Below the pieces are notes generated by a model. It saw only the letters and a list, made by a program, of their open reading frames with translations, ran no database searches and was not told the DNA's origin. The position numbers and the translations under genes are program-made. From contig NZ_JAAIXZ010000006.1 of NCBI RefSeq assembly GCF_010894435.1, forward strand, positions 372,001 to 436,000: DNA of 64,000 nucleotides, written 5' to 3'. Positions 44,568-54,394 of the stretch are shown here, one piece after another. This DNA is from Pyxidicoccus trucidator (GTDB lineage Bacteria > Myxococcota > Myxococcia > Myxococcales > Myxococcaceae). Position 1 is the stretch's first letter; every line of letters begins with the position of its first letter.

Positions 44568-46324
44568 TGCTCCTCCAGCGCGGCGAGCGCATAGCGCGCC
44601 GCGCGGGAGATGGCGTCCGCCGAGTCCGGCATCTCCGGGTAGTGGCCGGCCAGGGGCCGCTGCGGGAAGCGCAGCTGGGCAATGGCGTTGCGATAGCTGC
44701 GCCGTGCCGCCTCGTGCTCCTGGGAGCGCTCGTGCACCTGGGCCAGCAGGTAGTGGCCGATGGCCAGCGTGGGCTCCAGGAACAGCGCCTTGCTCAGCTC
44801 CGAGCGCGCCTCCTTCAGGTTCCCCGCCTGCAGCGCCGCCACCCCGCCGAACACCCGCGCCTCCACGCACAGCGGCTCGCGCTGGATGGCCAGCGCGAAG
44901 GTGTCGCGCGCCTCGGGGATGCGCCCCGTGAGCGAGTAGAGGTTGCCCAGCGTCAGCAGCGCGTCCAGGTCGGTCGGCTCGTCCACGAGCAGGCGCTCCA
45001 CACCGGCGATGGCGGCGGGAAAGTCCCCCTGCGCCATCTTCCGCACGGCCACGGCCAGCCGCTCCGCGGGCGGCAGCAGCTTGGGCCAGGCCAGCGGCAC
45101 CTCGCCCGTGCTGGTGCGCGGGGAGCCCACCACCGGGAGTTCCTGGGTGATGCGCGGGCGCGCGGAGTCCGAGGGAGACACCGCCGGCAGCTCCATGGTG
45201 ATGCGCGGCCGCGCCGAGTCCGTCAGGCGCGGGGCCGGCCCCGGAGCCAGGGGCGGCGGCGTCCCCACGGCCGGAGCGGGCCTCACGCCCCCCGGGGAAC
45301 CGGACACAGCGGGTGCCCCCTGCGGCCGGGTGGCGCCGGCAGCGGCCTTGGCGGTGGCCTCCGTCTGGATGCGCTTGCGCAGGTCCGCGGCGAAGGACTC
45401 GGGCGTCTCCGGCTTGCGCTCGGGCAGCTCCGGTTCGCCGGGGTACGGCGTCATGCGCAGCGGCGGCGGGCGGAAGGCCTTGTCGCTCAGCGGGCGGCGG
45501 TACACGAAGGCGCCGTCCACTTCGATCATCTCGAAGCGGTCATAGACCTTGAAGAGGCTCTCCGAGTAGCCCAGGAAGAGCAGCCCGCCCGGCCGCAGCA
45601 CGCTGAGGAAGCGGTCCATCAGCCCGCGAATGGTGGGCAGGTCGAAGTAGATGATGACGTTGCGGCAGAGGACGAGGTCCAGCGAGGACAGCCCCACCTT
45701 GTCGAACACGGGGACGGCGAGGTTCTGCCCGTCGAAGCGGATGTACTCACGCAGGGTGGGCTGCGCCTCGTAGCCCTCCTCCACGGGACGGAAGAAGCGC
45801 CGCAGCCGCTCCGGGCCGATGCTGATGCAGCGGCGCGAGGTGAAGCGGCCCTGCCGCGCGGCCTCCACGGCGGCGAGGTTCAGGTCGGTGGCCCACAGGT
45901 CCACCTCCACGGCCAGCGCGCCCAGCTCCGCCAGCACCATGGCCACGCTGTAGGGCTCTTCCCCGGTGGCGCAGCCGGCGGACCAGACGGACACCTTGCG
46001 CATCTCCCGCCGCGCGCGCGTCACCAGCTCCGGCAGCACGCTCTTCTCCAGGGCGCGGAACTGCTTGGCGTCCCGGAAGAACTCCGTGTGTCCCACCGTC
46101 ACCAGCGGGAGGAACGAGCGCAGCTCCTCCTCGCCGCCCGGCCCCGCCAGTTGCTCGAGGTACTTCTCCGGGTCCACCTCGCCCCGCACGGGCATGCGGG
46201 TGGACAGCGCCAGCCGGAGGCTGTGGAAGCCGTCCGGGGTGATTTTAAGGCCCGCACGCTCCAGAAGGAGCGCGGCCAGTTGCTGGAGCACCTTGTTGCT
46301 CGCGGTCAGCACGCGTCCACCCAT
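44555..46324 (-). CDS. frzF: FrzF, CheR-type methyltransferase with TPRs
   Basis: A 589-residue protein. Residues about 10-285 form a CheR methyltransferase that transfers methyl groups from SAM to glutamates of Frz[32 protein letters not shown] (SAM site) and [15 protein letters not shown]. After a Pro/Ala/Ser linker come TPR-like repeats (about 430-580, [28 protein letters not shown]), as in M. xanthus FrzF, where the TPRs control which sites are methylated. It is the last gene of the frz operon and overlaps frzG by 19 bp in another frame. Confidence 0.95.
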   Translation of the reverse strand: MGGRVLTASNKVLQQLAALLLERAGLKITPDGFHSLRLALSTRMPVRGEVDPEKYLEQLAGPGGEEELRSFLPLVTVGHTEFFRDAKQFRALEKSVLPELVTRARREMRKVSVWSAGCATGEEPYSVAMVLAELGALAVEVDLWATDLNLAAVEAARQGRFTSRRCISIGPERLRRFFRPVEEGYEAQPTLREYIRFDGQNLAVPVFDKVGLSSLDLVLCRNVIIYFDLPTIRGLMDRFLSVLRPGGLLFLGYSESLFKVYDRFEMIEVDGAFVYRRPLSDKAFRPPPLRMTPYPGEPELPERKPETPESFAADLRKRIQTEATAKAAAGATRPQGAPAVSGSPGGVRPAPAVGTPPPLAPGPAPRLTDSARPRITMELPAVSPSDSARPRITQELPVVGSPRTSTGEVPLAWPKLLPPAERLAVAVRKMAQGDFPAAIAGVERLLVDEPTDLDALLTLGNLYSLTGRIPEARDTFALAIQREPLCVEARVFGGVAALQAGNLKEARSELSKALFLEPTLAIGHYLLAQVHERSQEHEAARRSYRNAIAQLRFPQRPLAGHYPEMPDSADAISRAARYALAALEEQPLR

Positions 46325-47307
46325 TGCAGCAACATCTGTCCAATCCGGTCCAGGGGCAGCACCTCCTGCGCGGCGCCCATCAGCACGGCCTCGCGGGGCA
46401 TGCCCCAGACGACGGACGACGCCTCGTCCTGCGCGATGGTCCTTCCACCACGCTCGCGAATCTCCTTCAACCCTCGCGCGCCGTCGCGCCCCATACCCGT
46501 CAGGATGACCCCGATGCAGCGCGAGCCGAAGGCCTCGCCCGCGGAAGTGAGCAGCATGTCACATGAAGGTCTGAAACCGCGGAGCGGAGGACCGGAGTCC
46601 AGCTCCAGCCTGCCCTCCGGTCGGACCAACAGGTGACTGCCAGACGGTGCGATGTACACCGTGCCGGGCTCCATCACCACAGAGTCTTCAGCTTCCTTCA
46701 CCTGGAGCGCGGTCTCCGTGGCCAGCCAGTGCGTCAGCCCCTCGGTAAAGCCCTCGCTGATGTGCTGGCAATAGGCGATGGGCGCGGGAAAGCCCCGGGG
46801 AATCATCCGCAGCACCTGGGACACCGCCTTGGGGCCGCCCAGCGACGCGGCGATGGCCACCAGGGGGAAGGGCGGCGCGGGCTGGTCCTCCCGGGACGCC
46901 TTGAGAGGCCGGGTGCTCACCTGCCGCACCGCCTTCACCTGCGCGAGCATCACCAGCTTGCGCGCCACGTGGGTCCAGTAGTCCGCCCCCGGCGACGCGG
47001 GGCGCTCCACCACGTCCAGCGCGCCCAGGGCCACTGCCTGGAAGGCGTCCTGGCCGGAGAGCACGCCCGAATGCAGCGCGAGGATCGGCACCGGCCGCTC
47101 CACCATGACGTGCTCGATGGCCTCCAGCGCCTCGCGGGCACTCAGGTCCACCAGGAGCACGTCCGGGAAGTGGCGCTGCACGGCCACCAGCGCGCCGGCG
47201 AAGTCCACCTCCACCGGCCCCACGGGGACGAGCGACTCCCCGTCGAAGAGGCCGCGCGCGGCGAGCGCACGCAGCCCCTTGCCCACCATGAGCACCCGGT
47301 ACGCCAT
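46306..47307 (-). CDS. frzG: FrzG, CheB-type methylesterase
   Basis: A 333-residue CheB homologue that removes methyl groups from FrzCD. The catalytic part (about 150-333) has the nucleophile Ser in [10 protein letters not shown], the His in [13 protein letters not shown] and the Asp in [12 protein letters not shown]. The N-terminal 120 residues look like a receiver domain but are degenerate: the early acidic pair is replaced (MVGKG) and the late Lys is Arg (DVVERP), while an Asp remains in VLLVDLS. The ATG at 47307 is taken, giving about the length known for FrzG; an upstream TTG is less likely. Confidence 0.92.
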   Translation of the reverse strand: MAYRVLMVGKGLRALAARGLFDGESLVPVGPVEVDFAGALVAVQRHFPDVLLVDLSAREALEAIEHVMVERPVPILALHSGVLSGQDAFQAVALGALDVVERPASPGADYWTHVARKLVMLAQVKAVRQVSTRPLKASREDQPAPPFPLVAIAASLGGPKAVSQVLRMIPRGFPAPIAYCQHISEGFTEGLTHWLATETALQVKEAEDSVVMEPGTVYIAPSGSHLLVRPEGRLELDSGPPLRGFRPSCDMLLTSAGEAFGSRCIGVILTGMGRDGARGLKEIRERGGRTIAQDEASSVVWGMPREAVLMGAAQEVLPLDRIGQMLLQWVDAC

Positions 47308-47341
47308 TCCTGCTACGGGGGGGCCGCCCAAACGAGGTTCC

Positions 47342-49621
47342 TCAGGTCAGCCGGTCGATGGCCTGCGCGAGGACCTCCACGCCCAGCTCCCCCTTGACGA
47401 GGTAGGCGTCCGCTCCCGCGTCCAGGCCGCGCCGCTTGTCTTCCGGCGAGGCCAGCGACGACAGGATGATGACGGGGATGCGAGCCACCGCGGGCGTGGA
47501 CTTGAGCTTCCGCGACAGCGTGAAGCCGTCCATCTTCGGCATCTGCACGTCGGTGAGGATGAGGTCGTAGGTGTTGTTCTGCACCTTCGAGTACGCCTCC
47601 TCGCCGTCCTGGGCCTCTTCCAGGGAGTGGCCGAGCGCCTTGACCAGCGCCCCTTCCGTGGCGCGGGCGATGGGCGAGTCGTCCACCAGCAGCACCCGCA
47701 GACGTCGGGCCGCGGGGGCCTGGGTGACGGGGCGCGCCATGCGGCGTACCTCGGCCATGATGTCCGGCACGTGCAGCAGCACGGCGATGCGGCCGTCCTC
47801 CAGCGCCGCGGTGCCGGCGATGAAGGGCGCGCCCTTGAGGAACTCGCCGCCGCAGGGCTTCACGGCGACCTCGCGCTCGTCCACGAAGCCGTCCACCACC
47901 AGGGCCGCATGGTCCTCACCGTGACGCACCACCACGGCGGGCGGCTTGTCGAAGCGGTTGCCGCCGTTGAGGCCCAGCAGCGGCCCCAGCGCCACCAGCG
48001 CCGTGGGCTTGCCCCGGTGCCGGACGGCCAGCGTGCCGAAGATCTCCAGCCGGTCATCCGGCTTGACGCGCATCACCGCTTCCACGTCCGCGGCGGGCAT
48101 GCCGTAGACGTCGTCGCCCAGGCGCACCAGCAGCACCTTCATGAGGGCGAGCGACTGGGGCAGCCGCAGGGTGATGGTGCTGCCACGGCCGATGCGGCTG
48201 TTGACGCCCACCGAGCCGCCCAGCGCCTCCACCTTCCGCTTCACCACGTCCATGCCCACGCCACGGCCGGACAGCTCGCTGACCTGGTCGCGGGTGGAGA
48301 AGCCGGGGCGGAAGATGAGCTCAATCGCCTCGCGCTCGGACAGCGCGGTGGCCTGCACCTGGGTGATGAGGCGCTTGTTGACGGCGGCCTGGCGCAGCCG
48401 CTCCGGGTCGATGCCGCGGCCGTCGTCCTCCACCTCGATGTGGAGCATGTCGCCGTCCACGCGCACGCGGATGCGGATGCGGCCCGTGAGCGGCTTGCCG
48501 AGGCTCTGCCGCGTGTCCGGGGACTCCACGCCGTGGTCCACGGAGTTGCGCAGCAGGTGCACCAGCGCGTCGCGCACGTCGGCGAGCATGGACCGGTCCA
48601 CGCCGATGTCGGCGTTCTCGATGACCAGGTCCACTTCCTTGCCCTGCGTGCGCGACATCTCCCGCACCGCGCGGGGGAAGGCGTCGAACACGGTGGCCAG
48701 CGGCACCAGCCGGGCCTCGGCCACGTGGTCCGCCATCTTCGCCAGGTTGCCGTGCAGCGTGTTGATGCCGTCGTCGTTGCGCCGCACGAAGCGGAACGCA
48801 TCGTCGCGCAGCATGTGGAGGTCGCTCTCCACACGATCCAACGCCGTGCGCACCTGGCCTGGAATCTCCACCTGCTCCGCGAGCCGCAGGAAGCGGTCGC
48901 CCAGGCGGCTGAAGCGCTCGAACAGCGCCTCCGTCTCCGAGCTGCGCAGCCGGCCACGGGCGCTCTCCACGAGCAGGTCGCCCGCGAGCAGCCCCAGCGA
49001 GTCCAGCACCTCCACGTTGACGCGGATGGTCCGGTCGGCCACGGCGGCGGCCTTCGCCGCGCTCGGGGCGTCTTCCCCACCCGCCGCCGCGGCTGATGGG
49101 GCCTCGGGAGCGCGCTGCGCGGGAGCCTCCACCGCGGCCACGGGGGCTGGAGCCGCCGCGACGGGCCTCGCCACCGGAGCGGCGGGCGCGGGCGGCGGTG
49201 CGGCCGGCTTCGGCTTGGGCCCGATGGAGGGCGGCGCCTGACCGGAGACGTCGGCGAGCGCCTTGACCATCTCCTCGCTGGCGGGAGTGCCGGTGTTGGC
49301 GCCCGCCAGGTCCTCGTTCAGATCCGAGAGGACGTCACACGCCCTGAGCAGGACGTCGGTGGCGATCTCGGTGGCCGTCCTGCCCTCGCGCTCGGCGCGC
49401 AGGACGTCCTCGGCGGCGTGCGCCAGCTGACCGATGACGGGCAGCCCCAACATGCGGGCCTCGCCCTTCATCGTGTGCAGCTCGCGCGCGACGTCCTCCG
49501 CGGCCTGATCCGCGGTTTCCTTCTCCAGGTCCAACACCCCCAGCTGAATCTTCTGGAGGCGGTCGGCTGTGACCTCCTGGAACTTCTTCAGGAGGGACTT
49601 CTTGAGTGCCTCGGTGTCCAT
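47342..49621 (-). CDS. frzE: FrzE, CheA-CheY hybrid histidine kinase
   Basis: A 759-residue hybrid kinase. The HPt domain has the phosphorylated His49 in ARELHTMKGEARMLG. An Ala/Pro-rich linker (about 120-195) precedes the dimerisation, HATPase (HLLRNSVDHGVESPDTR, DDGRGIDPERL, GRGVGMDVVK) and CheW-like domains (about 490-625). The C-terminal receiver has DDSPIARA and the predicted phospho-acceptor Asp691 in LTDVQMPKMDGF. In M. xanthus FrzE passes phosphate to FrzZ and its own receiver restrains the kinase. It sits 33 bases after frzCD and 34 bases before frzG. Confidence 0.96.
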   Translation of the reverse strand: MDTEALKKSLLKKFQEVTADRLQKIQLGVLDLEKETADQAAEDVARELHTMKGEARMLGLPVIGQLAHAAEDVLRAEREGRTATEIATDVLLRACDVLSDLNEDLAGANTGTPASEEMVKALADVSGQAPPSIGPKPKPAAPPPAPAAPVARPVAAAPAPVAAVEAPAQRAPEAPSAAAAGGEDAPSAAKAAAVADRTIRVNVEVLDSLGLLAGDLLVESARGRLRSSETEALFERFSRLGDRFLRLAEQVEIPGQVRTALDRVESDLHMLRDDAFRFVRRNDDGINTLHGNLAKMADHVAEARLVPLATVFDAFPRAVREMSRTQGKEVDLVIENADIGVDRSMLADVRDALVHLLRNSVDHGVESPDTRQSLGKPLTGRIRIRVRVDGDMLHIEVEDDGRGIDPERLRQAAVNKRLITQVQATALSEREAIELIFRPGFSTRDQVSELSGRGVGMDVVKRKVEALGGSVGVNSRIGRGSTITLRLPQSLALMKVLLVRLGDDVYGMPAADVEAVMRVKPDDRLEIFGTLAVRHRGKPTALVALGPLLGLNGGNRFDKPPAVVVRHGEDHAALVVDGFVDEREVAVKPCGGEFLKGAPFIAGTAALEDGRIAVLLHVPDIMAEVRRMARPVTQAPAARRLRVLLVDDSPIARATEGALVKALGHSLEEAQDGEEAYSKVQNNTYDLILTDVQMPKMDGFTLSRKLKSTPAVARIPVIILSSLASPEDKRRGLDAGADAYLVKGELGVEVLAQAIDRLT

Positions 49622-49654
49622 GGCCGGCGTTCGCCCCTCCCGTGTCAGGAAGCG

Positions 49655-50926
49655 CTAGTCGGCCTTGAAGCGCTTGATGAGCTCTGCCAGCCGGCCCGCG
49701 AGCTGAGTGAGCTCCGCCGCGGCACCCGTGGCCTGCTTGGACGCCTGCGTCGTCTGGCGCGTCACGTCCTCGATCTCCGCCATGGACGCAACCACCTGCT
49801 CCGTCGCCGTGCGCTGCTGCTGCGTGGCGAGGTTGATGACGCGGGCCGCGTCGCTGGTCTCCTGCACGCCGGCGAGGATGCCCTCCACCGCCTGTGCCGC
49901 CACCGCGCCCAGCTTCTCGCCGGACTCGGTCGCCGTCTTGGAGGCCTCCGCCGCACCGGCCGCCGCGGCCGTGGCCTCGCGGATCTCGGTGATGAGGTTC
50001 TTGATCTCCTTGGTGGAGTCCAGGACGTTCTCCGCCAGGCGCCGCATCTCCGCCGCGACGATGGAGAAGCCCTTGCCGGCCTCACCCGCGCGGCTGCCCT
50101 CGAGCGCCGCGTTCAGCGCCAGCAGGTCCGAGCGGTCGGCAATCTCGTCGATGACCTCGACCACGGTGCCGATGCGCTCCACGCGCTTGGACAGCTTGGC
50201 GATGGAGTCCGCCACCGCCACGCCGTCGCTGCGGATCTGCTGCATGGCCTGGATGAACTCGCCGATGGCGCCCCGGCCCGCGCGAGCGGCACCGAGCGTC
50301 TCTTCGGCCACGCGAGCCACGCTGCCGGCGTTCTCGGCAATCTGCGCGGAGGCGTGCTTCAGCTCCTCCATGGTGGCGGTCGTCTCATGGATGGCCGCCG
50401 CCTGCTCCGTGGAGGACGTCTCGTGCTGGGTGGAGGCCGCGAGCACCTGGTTGGCGGACGAGGACAGGCGCAGGGCCGCCTCGTTGATCTCCCGCACGAA
50501 GGTGCGCAGCGTCTCGATGACCTTGCCGAAGCCCTCGAGCAGGGGCCCGAGCTGGGGGTCTTCGGTGGTGGTGTTCCACCGGGACAGGTCGCCCTCGCGC
50601 ACCAGGTTGATGAGCGAATCCAGCGCCTGGTCGATTTCCTGCGCCGACACCTGCTTGCGGTGCTCGGACTCGGCGAGGTTGTCGAGCACCTGGTTGAGCA
50701 GGTGCGCCATCTCCTCGCCGCCCTCGACCACCAATTCCTTGGGGACGCGGGCCTGCAGGTTGCCGGAGAGCACCGTCATCAGCGTGTCGGTGAAGGCCTT
50801 GTACCGGGCCTGGGTCATCGCCGGGGTGGCGCTGGCCTTGGAGCTGGCACCTGCCTTGGAGGCGGGAGCCTTCCGGGCGGAGCGAGCCTTGGACGTGGAC
50901 TTGTCGTTGGGGGTGTCCAGGGACAT
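49655..50926 (-). CDS. frzCD: FrzCD, cytoplasmic chemoreceptor
   Basis: A 423-residue methyl-accepting protein without membrane helices, as in M. xanthus. The N-terminal 130 residues are variable and rich in Lys, Ala and Ser (MSLDTPNDKSTSKARSARKA). From about 150 the sequence is the conserved coiled coil with methylation helices and the signalling tip DRSDLLALNAALEGSRAGEAGKGF. The gene's end LAGRLAELIKRFKAD matches what I recall of the family. It receives unknown signals at the nucleoid or cell body and controls FrzE. Frame and start (ATG 50926) are certain. Confidence 0.97.
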   Translation of the reverse strand: MSLDTPNDKSTSKARSARKAPASKAGASSKASATPAMTQARYKAFTDTLMTVLSGNLQARVPKELVVEGGEEMAHLLNQVLDNLAESEHRKQVSAQEIDQALDSLINLVREGDLSRWNTTTEDPQLGPLLEGFGKVIETLRTFVREINEAALRLSSSANQVLAASTQHETSSTEQAAAIHETTATMEELKHASAQIAENAGSVARVAEETLGAARAGRGAIGEFIQAMQQIRSDGVAVADSIAKLSKRVERIGTVVEVIDEIADRSDLLALNAALEGSRAGEAGKGFSIVAAEMRRLAENVLDSTKEIKNLITEIREATAAAAGAAEASKTATESGEKLGAVAAQAVEGILAGVQETSDAARVINLATQQQRTATEQVVASMAEIEDVTRQTTQASKQATGAAAELTQLAGRLAELIKRFKAD

Positions 50927-50931
50927 TGCGG

Positions 50932-51315
50932 TCAGTGCCTTCCTTGATTTCCTTGGGTCCTGGCGGTTTCGACCAGATCGATGAGCAACACAGCGCGGGC
51001 CTCTTCGAGGCACACGCCGACGGCATAAGGGGCTGCGCCGGCCGTGGGGGGCATCCGGCGAAGCGAGTTGAGCGGAATGGCGCGCACGGCATGGACGGCG
51101 TCCACCTTGAGGTGGCCCTCGCCCTCCGGCGTGTCGAAGACGATGGCGCGGTGACCGCGGTGGGGCAGCCCCAGCCCGGGCAGGGTGAGGTCGTCCGGCA
51201 GGGAGCGGTCGATGCGCAGCACCTGGGACGCGTCGGTGCCGTACAGCGAGTCGCCGATGTCGAAGAAGAGGATGTCCACCGAGTCCCGCTCCTGAACGGC
51301 CTGCTCGTCGTTCAT
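50932..51315 (-). CDS. frzB: FrzB, CheW-like coupling protein
   Basis: A 127-residue protein related to CheW: VDILFFDIGDSLYGTDASQVLRIDRSL is the typical CheW start, and the domain continues to AAPYAVGVCLEEARAVLLIDLVE. It lacks parts of the second CheW subdomain, in line with FrzB being a shortened, non-canonical CheW that links input to FrzCD. The ATG overlaps the frzA stop (ATGA). It ends 5 bases before frzCD. Confidence 0.93.
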   Translation of the reverse strand: MNDEQAVQERDSVDILFFDIGDSLYGTDASQVLRIDRSLPDDLTLPGLGLPHRGHRAIVFDTPEGEGHLKVDAVHAVRAIPLNSLRRMPPTAGAAPYAVGVCLEEARAVLLIDLVETARTQGNQGRH

Positions 51316-51794
51316 CGAGCCACCGCCCGCTGCCGCGCCGTCTGCAGCAGCTTGGAGAAGTTGATGAGGTTGATGGAGTCCTGGGTGCCGCTGCCCTGCA
51401 CCACGCCCAGCAGGTGCTCGGCGGAGGCGTCACCGCCCAGCGGGGGCGGGAGGATCTCCGTCACGGGGATGCGGCGCAGGCCGAGGACGGTGTCGGCGAC
51501 GACGCCGGCCACATAACTGCCGGTGATGCCAACGAACAGGCGCGTGCGCGGGCCGATGCGGGCCTCTCCCTTGGAGAGGAAGCGCAGCAGGTCGACGACC
51601 GGCAGCACCTCGCCCCGGTGGCCGGTGACGCCCATGATGAAGGAGGGCGTCCTCGGCAGGGGGGTGAGCAGGCCGGCGCGAAGTACCTCGAGCACATTCT
51701 CGCTGGGCACGCCGAGCCGCAGGTCTCCTACCCTGAAGCAGAAAAACTCCTGCTCGGGTCGGGCCTGGGCGGCTACAGCGCGGTCCGGTGCCAT
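51312..51794 (-). CDS. frzA: FrzA, CheW coupling protein
   Basis: A 160-residue CheW homologue coupling FrzCD to FrzE: EQEFFCFRVGDLRLGVPSENVLEVLR, IMGVTGHRGEVLPVVDLLRFL and VGITGSYVAGVVADTVLGLRR. The ATG at 51794 gives 160 residues, the length I recall for M. xanthus FrzA. An in-frame TTG at 51833 would lie at the predicted transcription start and is unlikely. It is the first gene of the operon. Confidence 0.94.
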   Translation of the reverse strand: MAPDRAVAAQARPEQEFFCFRVGDLRLGVPSENVLEVLRAGLLTPLPRTPSFIMGVTGHRGEVLPVVDLLRFLSKGEARIGPRTRLFVGITGSYVAGVVADTVLGLRRIPVTEILPPPLGGDASAEHLLGVVQGSGTQDSINLINFSKLLQTARQRAVAR

Positions 51795-51841
51795 CCGGAG
51801 GGCTCGCTGGAGGGGTGTCTGGGTCGCGGTCAAGGCGGCAA

Positions 51842-51870
51842 AGTATCCGGAGGGGACGAAAAGCGGTCAA
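51842..51870 (-). promoter_or_regulatory. Sigma70-type promoter of the frz operon
   Basis: On the minus strand TTGACC (51870-51865) and GATACT (51847-51842) are 17 bases apart. The expected start near 51836 gives a leader of about 40 nt before the frzA ATG at 51794. Confidence 0.65.
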
Positions 51871-51962
51871 GTGGACGTCGCAGCATGGCTGCTCGGTCGC
51901 CGTTTCGATGGTCCGCGCTGATTCAAAGGTGTAGGGTTAGCGGGATTCCTTTGAGGAGGACG

Positions 51963-52820
51963 ATGTCGCGCGTACTGGTCATTGACGACAGCCCGATGCT
52001 GGTGGAGCTCACCGTACGGGCACTCACCGCCGCTGGCTACCAGGCGAGCGGCGCGCAGGACCTGGCCAGCCTCGACCAGAAGCTCGCCGAGGGGCCGTTC
52101 GCGCTCATCCTCATGGACGTGAACATGCCGGAGATGTTCGGCGACGACGTCGTCGAGTACCTCCGCCGGCAGAAGAAGGTCACCGCCAAGCTGGTGCTCT
52201 ACTCCGACATCACGGAGGCCGAGCTGGAGGGCAAGACGAAGGCCTCGGGGGCTGACGGCTACATCCTCAAGAGCGGCGGCCTGGAGGCCGTGCTGGGGGG
52301 CGTCATGGGTCTTATCGGCCCCCCCGCCCTGGGCGTCCCCGCCGCCGTGCCCACCGCGCCGGCCCCGGCTCCCGCCGCCGCGCCCACGGCTCCTGCCCCC
52401 GCCACCTCGCCCGGCCTCAAGCCGGTGGCGGCCACCGGGGGCCGCAAGCCGCGCATCCTCATCGTGGACGACAGCGAGATGACGGCCCGCATCATCGAAG
52501 CGGACCTCGTGTCCAAGGGCTTCGAGGTGCATGTGGCCGACACCGCGGACAAGGCCACGAAGATCATCCTCAAGAAGCAGACGCGTCCGGACCTGGTGCT
52601 GCTGGACGTGCGGATGCCCAACGTGAATGGCGAGCAGTTCTGCCGCTTCATCAAGAGCAACAGCCTCTTCAAGGGCATCAAGGTGCTGCTGTGCTCGGGG
52701 GAGAACGTCGAGGAGCTCCAGCGCATCTGCCGCGAGGCGGGCGCCGACGGCTACATCCCCAAGGACGCGGTGATGGGCAACATGGTGGCCAAGGAGCTGC
52801 TGCCCACGGGCAACGAGTAG
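51963..52820 (+). CDS. frzZ: FrzZ, dual-receiver output regulator
   Basis: A 285-residue protein with two receiver domains joined by an Ala/Pro linker (about 125-160). Receiver 1 has Asp52 in LILMDVNMP; receiver 2 has Asp215 in LVLLDVRMP, with acidic pairs DDSPMLV and DDSEMTA. In M. xanthus FrzE phosphorylates both Asp residues and FrzZ acts at the leading pole to promote reversal; the second site is numbered about five higher there, matching a slightly shorter linker here. The ATG follows GAGGAGGACG. It is divergent from frzA. Confidence 0.96.
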   Translation: MSRVLVIDDSPMLVELTVRALTAAGYQASGAQDLASLDQKLAEGPFALILMDVNMPEMFGDDVVEYLRRQKKVTAKLVLYSDITEAELEGKTKASGADGYILKSGGLEAVLGGVMGLIGPPALGVPAAVPTAPAPAPAAAPTAPAPATSPGLKPVAATGGRKPRILIVDDSEMTARIIEADLVSKGFEVHVADTADKATKIILKKQTRPDLVLLDVRMPNVNGEQFCRFIKSNSLFKGIKVLLCSGENVEELQRICREAGADGYIPKDAVMGNMVAKELLPTGNE

Positions 52821-52889
52821 CCGCGCGGGTTCCAATCCCCTGGAACCCGGCACGCCCCGTGAGCCCCGGCCGGAGCCCTCCGCCCTGCC

Positions 52890-54194
52890 CTACCCCCGGC
52901 TGGCGGCGTTCTCGCGCTCGTCCAGGCCGCGCGCGAAGTTGCCGATGACGAGCCCCGGCCGCGCCGCCTTCAGCCGCTGCAGCAGCGTGCGGATGCCGAC
53001 CTGCTCTCCTCCCGCGCCCCTGTCCCTCGCCACCTCCAGGTACTGGAGCGGGTCGATGCACAGCGAGCGCGTCTGCACCTGGTCCACCCGGTACTTCTTC
53101 ACCAGCCGCTCCAGGGCCTTCACCTCGCCCTCGCGGTCCGTGACGCCGGGGAACAGCAGCAGGTTCAGCGCCAGGTACGCGCCTCGCTCGCGCGCCAGGG
53201 CAATGGACGCCTCCACGTCCTCCCAGCCGTACTTCACCGGCTTGTAGTAGGCCTCGTAGAGGTCCTTCACCGCCGAGTTGAGCGACACGCGGATGGCGTC
53301 CAGCCCCGCGTCGAACAGGGCCTCCAGCCCCTTGGTGAGGCTGGCGTTGGTGTTGATGTTGATGGAGCCCTTGTCGCTGTGCTCGCGCATGTAGCGGATG
53401 GCCTCGGCAATCTGCTTCCAGCGCGTGAGGGGCTCGCCCTCGCAGCCCTGGCCGAAGCTGACCATGGTGCGGCCCGGTGCGTGCTGGAGGTGGAACAGGC
53501 CAATCTGCCCCATCTCCTCGCCGGTGGGCCCGTCGTCCATGCGCTCGTGAGAGGCGGGCGGCCCGTCCGCGGGCTGGTCGGAGATGCAGCCCACGCAGCG
53601 CGCGTTGCACATGACGGACGCGGGGATGGCCGCCTCGTCGCGCACATAGAAGGTGTTCTGCGACGTGAAGCACCGGTAGAGGAGCGCGCACGTCTTCAGC
53701 TGCTTCAGCACGCGGTTGTTCGGGAAGCGCTCCAGGTGCTGGTCGACCAGCGCCTTCATCTCCGGCGTGGAGTAGCGCTCGGGGTCCCAATGCGAGCGGC
53801 GATCCGTGTGGATGGCCCACGCCACCGGGCCCTCGCCCACCCACGCCGCGGCGGTGTACGCCCACTGCGGCAGCACCGGCCCGCTCCCCTTCACCTCGCC
53901 GGGGAGGAAGGTCCGCGTGTAGCCCGGCGGCAGCAGCGCGCCCACCGCGTTGGGCACGAAGGTCTTGCTGCCCACCTTCATCTCCCGCACCAGCTCCAGC
54001 TCCCCCGTCTCCGGGTGGAGCCCCACGGGCAGGCGGCCCGGCAGGTGCACGAGGCGCCCGGCGGACGGCAGGGGGATGGGCTTGTCCTGCGGGGGAACGA
54101 GCTCCTCCCCGCTGCGCAGCGTGGCGAGCAGGTACGGGTGCTCCATCACCCGGCCCTTGGGGTCTGCGAACAGCAGCTTCGGTGCGGACGTCAT
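52890..54194 (-). CDS. Radical SAM protein
   Basis: A 434-residue protein with the radical SAM cluster motif CNARCVGC (Cx3Cx2C, binds a 4Fe-4S centre), followed by GQGCEGEPLTRWKQIAEAI and SININTNASLTKGLEALFDAGLDAIRVSLNS, the usual SAM-contact strands. The N-terminal 150 residues are a separate, variable domain. Such proteins cleave SAM to a 5'-deoxyadenosyl radical for peptide, cofactor or RNA modification; the substrate is not evident. The ATG at 54194 is preferred over an upstream ATG. It is convergent with frzZ. Confidence 0.88.
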   Translation of the reverse strand: MTSAPKLLFADPKGRVMEHPYLLATLRSGEELVPPQDKPIPLPSAGRLVHLPGRLPVGLHPETGELELVREMKVGSKTFVPNAVGALLPPGYTRTFLPGEVKGSGPVLPQWAYTAAAWVGEGPVAWAIHTDRRSHWDPERYSTPEMKALVDQHLERFPNNRVLKQLKTCALLYRCFTSQNTFYVRDEAAIPASVMCNARCVGCISDQPADGPPASHERMDDGPTGEEMGQIGLFHLQHAPGRTMVSFGQGCEGEPLTRWKQIAEAIRYMREHSDKGSININTNASLTKGLEALFDAGLDAIRVSLNSAVKDLYEAYYKPVKYGWEDVEASIALARERGAYLALNLLLFPGVTDREGEVKALERLVKKYRVDQVQTRSLCIDPLQYLEVARDRGAGGEQVGIRTLLQRLKAARPGLVIGNFARGLDERENAASRG

Positions 54195-54394
54195 GCCTTC
54201 GTCAACTACCACCGGTGTGGCTTTTGTTCGACGCCCAAGCAGCACGAGACGCATCGCATTCAACGCCTCGCGTCATACGTTGGGGGTTATTCCGTCTCAC
54301 CGGAGGCATGCGCCCGGCTTCCAGCCCCGCCTTGATTCCCCCGGGCTTTTGTATAGGGTCCGCGCGATTTCAGGTCCCCCTCTCGGAGGCAGTC

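Noticed and set aside
51795..51833. A longer FrzA starting at TTG 51833.
   Set aside because: The start would fall at the predicted transcript 5' end and would exceed the 160 residues I recall for FrzA.
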